10,836 nucleotides of DNA from Methanomicrobiales archaeon. GTDB lineage: Archaea > Halobacteriota > Methanomicrobia > Methanomicrobiales > Methanospirillaceae. The stretch is from assembly GCA_017883495.1 (NCBI GenBank), contig JADGNL010000208.1, forward strand, positions 1 to 10,836, read 5' to 3'. A model generated the notes under the pieces. That model made no database searches. It saw nothing but the letters and a program-made list of their open reading frames with translations, and had not been told where the DNA came from. Numbering within the stretch: position 1 is the stretch's first letter; each line of letters begins with the position of its first letter. The translations under genes were made by a program, and so were the position numbers. Shown here piece after piece: positions 6,732-10,836 of the stretch.

Positions 6732-7834
6732 CGACATTCCGCTGCCTGCTCGAACTCGGCGATGTACTGGTCAGCAATCACGGACCAGTCGTGGCGTTCG
6801 GTCACGTAGGTCCGCGCCAGGTCGCCGGCGTGTCTGAGGTCGGAGTCGAGGTATGCGTCCATCGAGACGGCCGCCGCCTCCGGCCGGTCGAAGTCGACGA
6901 TCCGGCCGAACCCCTGGTCCTCGACGAAGCAGAGGGGCGGGATCCGCGAGACGACCGCGGGCAGGCCCGTCGAGAGCGCCTCGAGCAGGGCGAGGGGGCT
7001 TCCCTCGCTCCGGCTGGCCATCACAAAGCAATCGGCGACCCGATAGAGTTCGGGGGTCACGTCGCTGTCGACCGGACCGAGGAACCGGACGGCGTCGTCG
7101 ATCCCGAGGTCGCGCGCGCAGGAGCGGGTCGCTTCGAGCCGGTCCCCGCTGCCGGCCATGACGAGCGTGGTCTCGGGGCGGAGCCGGTGGAGATGGGTAA
7201 AGGTCTCGACCAGGCGCTCGGGCTGCTTGACCTCGGACATGCGCCCGAGGAAGATCAGGACCTTGTGGTCTTCGGGAATCTCGAGGTCGCGGCGGAGCTC
7301 CTCGCGCCCCTCGCCGGGCGAGAAGCAGCGGGTATCGACCCCGTTGGGGATCAGCGCGATCCCCGACGGTTCCAGCCCGATCGTCCGCAGGTCGGCGTCG
7401 ACGGTCTCGGAGACCGCGGTGAACCGGTTCCGGTGGGCCGTCCGGACGAGGGAGCGGCGTTCTATGGCGGACGCGAGGCGATAGTAGCGTTGCGGCGCCA
7501 TTCCCTGGCAGAACTTGTTCAGGTACGTGGAATGAATCGTCGCGACCCCGTGCGGGAACGGCGACGCGGTCGGAAAGAGCGGGTTGTGCATCCAGATCGC
7601 GTCGTACTCGTCGGCACCGGACAGGCGCGCGACTCCCGTCCAGTAGTGGAGAAGGCCGCCAACGGCGAGCTCGCGGATCAGCCGCCGGCTCCCGGCCGTG
7701 ATATCCGGGCCGGTCGGCGAACAGACCGTGCACCGAACTCCTTTGGCCTTCAGGTGCTCGACCACGCGGTGCGCGACGTTGGCGATCCCGAAGCCGTGGG
7801 GGTAGTATTCGGTGGCGCAGACGAGCAGGTTCAC
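6728..7834 (-). CDS. GT4-type glycosyltransferase
   Basis: The 368-residue GT-B protein has the full GT4 signature. The N-terminal domain begins NLLVCATEYYPHGFGIANVAHRVVEHL. Acceptor-side residues include HNPLFP (83-88) and HSTYLNKF (101-108). The linker is LIPNGVDTRCFSPG (161-174), followed by FLGRMSEVKQPERLVE (195-210) and VMAGSGD (225-231). The EX7E motif is EGSPLALLE with Glu277 and Glu285. It starts with GTG at 7834, and no strong ribosome binding site is visible in the preceding hairpin-containing gap. Its stop overlaps the next glycosyltransferase's start as ATGA. The donor and acceptor sugars cannot be read from the sequence. Residue spacing and domain order fit the family normally, with no sign of damage. 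Confidence 0.92.
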   Translation of the reverse strand: MNLLVCATEYYPHGFGIANVAHRVVEHLKAKGVRCTVCSPTGPDITAGSRRLIRELAVGGLLHYWTGVARLSGADEYDAIWMHNPLFPTASPFPHGVATIHSTYLNKFCQGMAPQRYYRLASAIERRSLVRTAHRNRFTAVSETVDADLRTIGLEPSGIALIPNGVDTRCFSPGEGREELRRDLEIPEDHKVLIFLGRMSEVKQPERLVETFTHLHRLRPETTLVMAGSGDRLEATRSCARDLGIDDAVRFLGPVDSDVTPELYRVADCFVMASRSEGSPLALLEALSTGLPAVVSRIPPLCFVEDQGFGRIVDFDRPEAAAVSMDAYLDSDLRHAGDLARTYVTERHDWSVIADQYIAEFEQAAECR

Positions 7835-7864
7835 GGTATCACGGTCTGCCGGAGGAGGCGGGGG

Positions 7865-7911
7865 CCGGAGGCGTCGGTCTCCCGGATCGGCTGTTCGCCC
7901 GACGCCTCCGG
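7865..7911 (-). repeat. Strong hairpin between two glycosyltransferase genes
   Basis: CCGGAGGCGTCGG at 7865-7877 pairs perfectly over 13 bp with CCGACGCCTCCGG at 7899-7911, leaving a 21-base loop. On the minus-strand transcript it forms just after the stop codon of the upstream glycosyltransferase. No T-run follows, so it does not look like a standard terminator. An overlapping smaller hairpin uses 7901-7906 and 7911-7916 (GACGCC, TCCG loop, GGCGTC), and the two cannot both form. Confidence 0.6.
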
Positions 7912-7914
7912 GCG

Positions 7915-9030
7915 TCAGGCCGGTACGAGCTCGCGGTAGAGGTCAAGGGTCGACTCGACTGTATTCCGCCAGGAGTTCTGCCGGATGATCGTTTCGCGCG
8001 CGCGCCGCCCGAGTTCGTCTGCCTCGTCCGGGCGTTCGAGAAGGCCCCGTATCGCGTCGGCCAGGGCGGTCACGTTCCCCTTCGGGAACATCAGGCCTCC
8101 GCCGTTCACAATGTCGCGGAGGTGGTCGAACTCGGAGATCACGACAGGCCGACCGCAGGCCATCGCCTCGAGCATGGTCCGCGGCACCCCCTCGTGCAGG
8201 CTCGGCAGCACGAGCATCTCCGCCCTCTGGTACTGGGCCGGCATCTCGTCGTACGACATGAACGGAAGATACTCGATGTGGCCGTCGAGGCGGAGCTCGG
8301 TCGCCAGCTGCCGGACCTCCGCCTCCTCGGGTCCCTCGCCGACGAGGGTGAGCCGGAGGTCGGGGAACTCGCGGACGAGTTCGGCGGCGGCGTGGATCAG
8401 GAACTCGATCCCCTTGCCCTTGACGTACCTCCCGACCCAGAGGAGTCGACGGCAGTCGTCGTCCCGTTTCGACGGATCCGGCCGGAAGATGTCCGTGTTC
8501 ACGCCGTTCGGGATCACGGAGATCCCGTCGGGATGGACGCCGAACTCGGAGACCAGCAGATCCCGTTCGATCGGCGTATAGCAGATCACCCGATCGGCCG
8601 CGTTCAGGGTCCAGCGCCCGAGGGTACTCATGTACCCGACGTTGAGCCAGTGCGGGGCCGAGGCCGACATGATTCCGTGGTTCGTGATCACGAGCGGAGC
8701 CGAGCCGTACTTCTTGACGAGCGCGCAGACATTGGTCGGGAAGAAAAGATGTGAGTGGGCGTGGATCACATCGTAGTCGTTCCGCATCTCCATCAGCCGG
8801 AAGAAGAGGGTCGGACTGATCGTATTCCCGACCATCTTGATGGAATGGTTGAACCGGAGCACCCGGTATCCGTCCACCCACTCCTCCTCGGGACGGCCGT
8901 CGGGGTTGGCCGTCAGCACGGTCACGTCATGGCCTCGCTCGGCCTGCATCCTGGACATCTCGTGGACATGGATGCCGTATCCGCCCACGACGGCCGGGTA
9001 GAGGTCGCTCGCGACGCGCAGTATCTTCAT
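7915..9030 (-). CDS. GT4-type glycosyltransferase, first gene of the glycan operon
   Basis: The 371-residue GT-B protein begins MKILRVASDLYPAVVGGYGI, a typical GT4 start with a Gly-rich loop. HAHSH (90-94) and TNHGIMSASAP (116-126) mark the N-terminal acceptor domain. VIPNGVNTDIF (172-182), WVGRYVKGKGIEFLI (198-212), LVGEGPE (229-235) and the EX7E motif EGVPRTMLE (Glu280, Glu288) mark the donor domain. I chose ATG 9030 because family-like sequence begins there. A TTG at 9072 would add a charged 14-residue tail that does not look like GT4. A TATA-like element lies about 60 bases upstream. The 80-base gap with a hairpin after its stop separates it from the other three operon genes, so its expression may differ from theirs. 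Confidence 0.92.
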   Translation of the reverse strand: MKILRVASDLYPAVVGGYGIHVHEMSRMQAERGHDVTVLTANPDGRPEEEWVDGYRVLRFNHSIKMVGNTISPTLFFRLMEMRNDYDVIHAHSHLFFPTNVCALVKKYGSAPLVITNHGIMSASAPHWLNVGYMSTLGRWTLNAADRVICYTPIERDLLVSEFGVHPDGISVIPNGVNTDIFRPDPSKRDDDCRRLLWVGRYVKGKGIEFLIHAAAELVREFPDLRLTLVGEGPEEAEVRQLATELRLDGHIEYLPFMSYDEMPAQYQRAEMLVLPSLHEGVPRTMLEAMACGRPVVISEFDHLRDIVNGGGLMFPKGNVTALADAIRGLLERPDEADELGRRARETIIRQNSWRNTVESTLDLYRELVPA

Positions 9031-9085
9031 TGTGGCAAAATCCGCCCCGCCCCTCTCGGACGGTTCTTCCAAATACTATCTCGGT

Positions 9086-9100
9086 CGTGAATTAATAGCC
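9086..9100 (-). promoter_or_regulatory. Probable promoter of the glycan operon
   Basis: On the minus strand this reads GGCTATTAATTCACG, with CTATTAAT as the TATA-like core. Transcription starting about 25 bases further on, near 9070, would leave a leader of about 40 nt before ATG 9030. That leader contains GAGGGG in the 9050s as the nearest purine-rich stretch. Confidence 0.45.
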
Positions 9101-9127
9101 TTTCTGGGGACCGCTCGCTTCAATCGC

Positions 9128-9169
9128 CATGGGAATCGGGCCGTGAGCCGCGGATTCCATGAAAATCGG
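9128..9169. repeat. Overlapping direct and inverted repeats between divergent promoters
   Basis: CATGGGAATCGG (9128-9139) and CATGAAAATCGG (9158-9169) agree at 10 of 12 positions and start exactly 30 bases apart, about three helical turns. The same region also forms an inverted repeat: CATGGGAATC (9128-9137) against GATTCCATG (9153-9161) with one bulged G. It lies between the promoters of the glycan operon and asd and could be a regulator site. Confidence 0.4.
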
Positions 9170-9212
9170 CGGCGGATAGGCGCAGGACCGTATCGGCGCG
9201 AGAAAATCAAAC

Positions 9213-9222
9213 GGTTTAATAC
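9213..9222 (+). promoter_or_regulatory. asd: Probable asd promoter
   Basis: GGTTTAATAC, with an A-rich upstream flank (GAAAATCAAAC) that could be the BRE, is the best TATA-like element before asd. A start site about 25 bases downstream falls at roughly 9240-9248, on or just before the ATG. Together with the absence of a ribosome binding site, this suggests a leaderless or nearly leaderless mRNA. Confidence 0.5.
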
Positions 9223-9237
9223 CTGCAGCGTGATTAT

Positions 9238-9255
9238 TTGATCATCCATGATCAA
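9238..9255. promoter_or_regulatory. Palindrome over the asd start codon, putative operator
   Basis: TTGATCAT-CC-ATGATCAA is an inverted repeat with perfect 8-bp arms and a two-base spacer. The right arm contains the asd start codon (9248-9250). Its position at the expected transcription start would let a dimeric repressor block initiation. A related half-site, ATGATCA, occurs at 572-578 in the leader of the homoserine operon, though short matches of that kind also arise by chance. Confidence 0.45.
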
Positions 9256-10264
9256 CGTCGGAGTACTCGGAGCGACCGGCGCCGTAGGACAGCGCTTCGT
9301 CCAGCTCCTGGCAGACCATCCGTGGTTCACCCTCACCACCCTGACCGCATCGGGCCGGAGCGCGGGCCGGCGCTACGGCGACGTCGTGGACTGGCGACTC
9401 GACGCCCCCTTCCCCGACGCCGTGGGCGACCTGATCGTCGCCCCGACGGATCCGAAGAGTCTCCGCGACTGCGACCTGGTCTTCTCGGCCCTTCCCGCCG
9501 AGGTCGCGGGCGAGATCGAGACGGACTGCGCCCGCGAGGGGCTCGGGGTCTGCACGAACGCGTCGTCGCACCGGATGGAGGCCGATATCCCCCTCGTCGT
9601 ACCCGAGGTGAACCCGGATCACCTGGGGCTGATCGACCTGCAGCACGATCGCGGAAGCGACGGGTTCATCGTGACCAACCCGAACTGCTCGACGATCATC
9701 TTCACCATGGGGCTCGCGCCGCTCCGGAAGTTCGGGTTCTCCGATCTTCGCGTCGCGACCATGCAGGCGATCTCGGGTGCGGGCTTCGCGGGCGTGCCGG
9801 CGATGGCGATCTACGATAACGTGATCCCGTACATCGGGGGCGAGGAGGAGAAGATGGAGAGCGAGACCCTGAAGATCATGGGTTCCTTCGACGGGAGCAC
9901 GGTCACCCCGGCCCCGTTCCGCGTCTCGGCCTCGTGCCACCGCGTGCCGGTCATCGACGGGCATACGATGGCGGTCTGGGCCGACGTCGAGGCCTCCCCC
10001 GATGAGGTGCGCGAGGCGTTCCGGTCGTGGCGCCCTCCGATCGCGGACCTGCCGACCCAGCCCGACCAGGCGATCAAGCTCTTCGACGAGCCGAACCGGC
10101 CGCAGCCCCGCCTGGACCGGATGCGCGGAGGCGGCATGACCGTCTCGGTCGGGCGCATCCGTCCGGGCCTCCGGTTCATTGCGATGGGCCACAACACGAT
10201 CCGTGGAGCCGCCGGCGCATCGGTGCTGAACGCGGAATTGATCGCACAGAAGAACTACCTCTGA
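9248..10264 (+). CDS. asd: Aspartate-semialdehyde dehydrogenase
   Basis: It reduces 4-aspartyl phosphate to aspartate-4-semialdehyde with NADPH, supplying homoserine dehydrogenase and, where present, lysine synthesis. The 338-residue protein shows the N-terminal nucleotide fold [16 protein letters not shown] (2-17), the SALP segment (80-83), and the catalytic cysteine motif TNPNCSTI with Cys147. The SGAGFAG loop (176-182) and the [12 protein letters not shown] segment (228-240), which carries the conserved Arg and His, follow. The C-terminal [10 protein letters not shown] (314-323) is typical. The motif set is that of the archaeal/fungal-type enzyme. The start at ATG 9248 is supported by immediate homology and the upstream promoter. 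The Alba gene follows 17 bases after the stop, probably in the same transcript. The other aspartate-pathway genes of this window lie about 6 kb away, in a separate operon. Confidence 0.96.
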   Translation: MINVGVLGATGAVGQRFVQLLADHPWFTLTTLTASGRSAGRRYGDVVDWRLDAPFPDAVGDLIVAPTDPKSLRDCDLVFSALPAEVAGEIETDCAREGLGVCTNASSHRMEADIPLVVPEVNPDHLGLIDLQHDRGSDGFIVTNPNCSTIIFTMGLAPLRKFGFSDLRVATMQAISGAGFAGVPAMAIYDNVIPYIGGEEEKMESETLKIMGSFDGSTVTPAPFRVSASCHRVPVIDGHTMAVWADVEASPDEVREAFRSWRPPIADLPTQPDQAIKLFDEPNRPQPRLDRMRGGGMTVSVGRIRPGLRFIAMGHNTIRGAAGASVLNAELIAQKNYL

Positions 10265-10281
10265 CCCAGGGGAGACACGCC

Positions 10282-10557
10282 GTGAACAATGACAATACAG
10301 TGTACGTCGGCAACAAGCCAGTGATGAACTACGTGCTTGCAGTGGTGACCCAGTTCTCGAACGGCGCGGACGAGGTCGCGATCAAGGCCCGCGGCAAGGC
10401 GATCTCCCGGGCGGTGGATACGGCCGAGATCGCGCTGAACCGGTTCCTTCAGGGGGTTATGAAGAAGGAGATCCGGATCTCCACCGAGGAGATCGAGACC
10501 GATGACGGCCGGACGAATGTCTCGAGCATCGAGATCGTGCTGATGCACCGGGTCTGA
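10282..10557 (+). CDS. albA: Alba DNA/RNA-binding chromatin protein
   Basis: The 91-residue protein matches Alba along its whole length. The N-terminal [19 protein letters not shown] (residues 7-25) includes the conserved lysine (Lys12) in the nucleic-acid-binding loop. The helix segment [24 protein letters not shown] and the C-terminal strands ([12 protein letters not shown]) complete the fold. Alba dimers coat archaeal DNA and also bind RNA. It starts at GTG 10282, with AGGGGAG (10268-10274) seven bases upstream as a good ribosome binding site. It lies 17 bases after asd, so it is probably co-transcribed with it and may also be translated independently through its own site. A pyrimidine tract follows the stop. 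Nothing is missing or altered. Confidence 0.96.
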   Translation: MNNDNTVYVGNKPVMNYVLAVVTQFSNGADEVAIKARGKAISRAVDTAEIALNRFLQGVMKKEIRISTEEIETDDGRTNVSSIEIVLMHRV

Positions 10558-10573
10558 TCCCCCTCTTCTTCCA
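10558..10573 (+). terminator. Pyrimidine tract after Alba
   Basis: The tract beginning directly after the Alba stop contains CTCTTCTTCC and matches the CTCTTCTT tract at 3361. It probably terminates the asd-Alba transcript. Confidence 0.4.
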
Positions 10574-10616
10574 CGTTTCCGGCGTCGGTTCACTTTCACG
10601 CCGCAGGCCTGTCCCA

Positions 10617-10624
10617 TCATATAG
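10617..10624 (+). promoter_or_regulatory. TATA-like element before the last gene
   Basis: TCATATAG is the only A/T-rich core in the 147-base gap after Alba. A start about 25-30 bases later (about 10645) would leave a leader of about 60 nt containing the hairpin at 10650-10679. Confidence 0.4.
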
Positions 10625-10649
10625 CCGGACGCCGAGGATCGTATGGCAG

Positions 10650-10679
10650 TGCCGCCGGGACTTTCATGTCCGGCGTGCA
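10650..10679 (+). promoter_or_regulatory. Leader hairpin before the last gene
   Basis: GCCGGGAC (10654-10661) pairs with GTCCGGC (10668-10674) with one bulged G and a TTTCAT loop. The outer bases TGC/GCA can extend the stem. The structure ends nine bases before the ribosome binding site GGAGGGTGA (10688-10696), so it could modulate translation. It does not match a riboswitch I recognise. Confidence 0.35.
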
Positions 10680-10704
10680 TCCTGCCCGGAGGGTGACCAG
10701 AACC

Positions 10705-10836
10705 ATGGATACCGCATCACTGATACGCAAGCGCGTGCGCCGGCGGCAGGCACGGTCGGCCGTCGGGAAGATTGCCGCCCGGCTCGGATCGCTTGTCGTC
10801 CGTCGGCGAGTCGTCCCCCTGATCCCGCTCGCGCCG
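10705..10836 (+). CDS. N-terminus of an unidentified basic protein, cut by the window edge
   Basis: The frame opens at ATG 10705 and stays open for 44 codons to the edge. GGAGGGTGA (10688-10696), eight bases upstream, is the best ribosome binding site in the window, which makes this a strong start. The visible residues are very basic (RKRVRRRQAR, later VVRRRVV) and then become hydrophobic and Pro-rich (VPLIPLAP). This could be a cytoplasmic positively charged tail before a first membrane span, or a nucleic-acid-binding tail. I do not recognise the family. It lies downstream of Alba behind its own probable promoter. Confidence 0.65.
   Translation, partial: MDTASLIRKRVRRRQARSAVGKIAARLGSLVVRRRVVPLIPLAP

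Noticed and set aside
9031..9072. Upstream TTG start for the first glycosyltransferase
   Set aside because: The added 14 residues are charged and precede the canonical GT4 first strand; ATG 9030 fits the family.
9129..9178. Two tiny frames (MGIGP and MKIGGG) in the divergent intergenic region
   Set aside because: They are too short to support as genes; their similarity is explained by the direct repeat.
1..10836. CRISPR arrays, insertion sequences, tRNA or rRNA genes
   Set aside because: I saw no regularly spaced repeat array, no transposase-like frame and no cloverleaf on reading both strands; a tRNA or covariance scan would confirm this.

Overview
The window looks like chromosomal DNA of a high-GC euryarchaeon, most likely a methanogen of the Methanomicrobiales (Methanoculleus-like). 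The evidence is an Alba chromatin protein, a DUF2206-type membrane protein, a stand-alone ACT protein of the kind predicted to regulate homoserine dehydrogenase (COG2061), an archaeal-type aspartate-semialdehyde dehydrogenase, and A/T-rich TATA-like elements upstream of otherwise GC-rich genes. The genus is inference from sequence character only; no rRNA or mcr gene is present.

Layout. Positions 1-723 are gene-poor. They hold one plausible small one-helix membrane protein (213-359), a T-rich putative terminator, and a long leader. From 724 to 3332 runs a tight rightward operon: an ACT-domain regulator, homoserine dehydrogenase (ATGA overlap), and an unusual protein joining a winged helix, a Cys/His cluster and a TiaS-like GIDDTD domain. 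A 94-base convergent gap separates it from a leftward surface-glycan operon (9030 down to 3427). That operon encodes three GT4-family glycosyltransferases and one large polytopic DUF2206 protein. The last three genes are linked by ATGA overlaps. The first is separated by an 80-base gap containing a strong hairpin that can refold into a smaller alternative.

A divergent intergenic region (9031-9247) carries promoters for both sides plus repeat structures. Rightward from it are aspartate-semialdehyde dehydrogenase (asd, 9248-10264), whose start codon lies inside an 18-base perfect-arm palindrome, and an Alba gene 17 bases downstream. A further promoter, leader hairpin and strong ribosome binding site precede an unidentified basic protein that runs off the right edge.

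Functionally, asd and homoserine dehydrogenase are consecutive enzymes of the aspartate pathway to homoserine, threonine and methionine, encoded in two separate units about 8 kb apart. The ACT protein probably supplies the allosteric sensing that the short homoserine dehydrogenase lacks. The glycosyltransferase block between them probably builds a cell-surface glycan or glycoprotein sugar. The most unusual object is the winged-helix/Cys-cluster/TiaS-like protein at 2229-3332.
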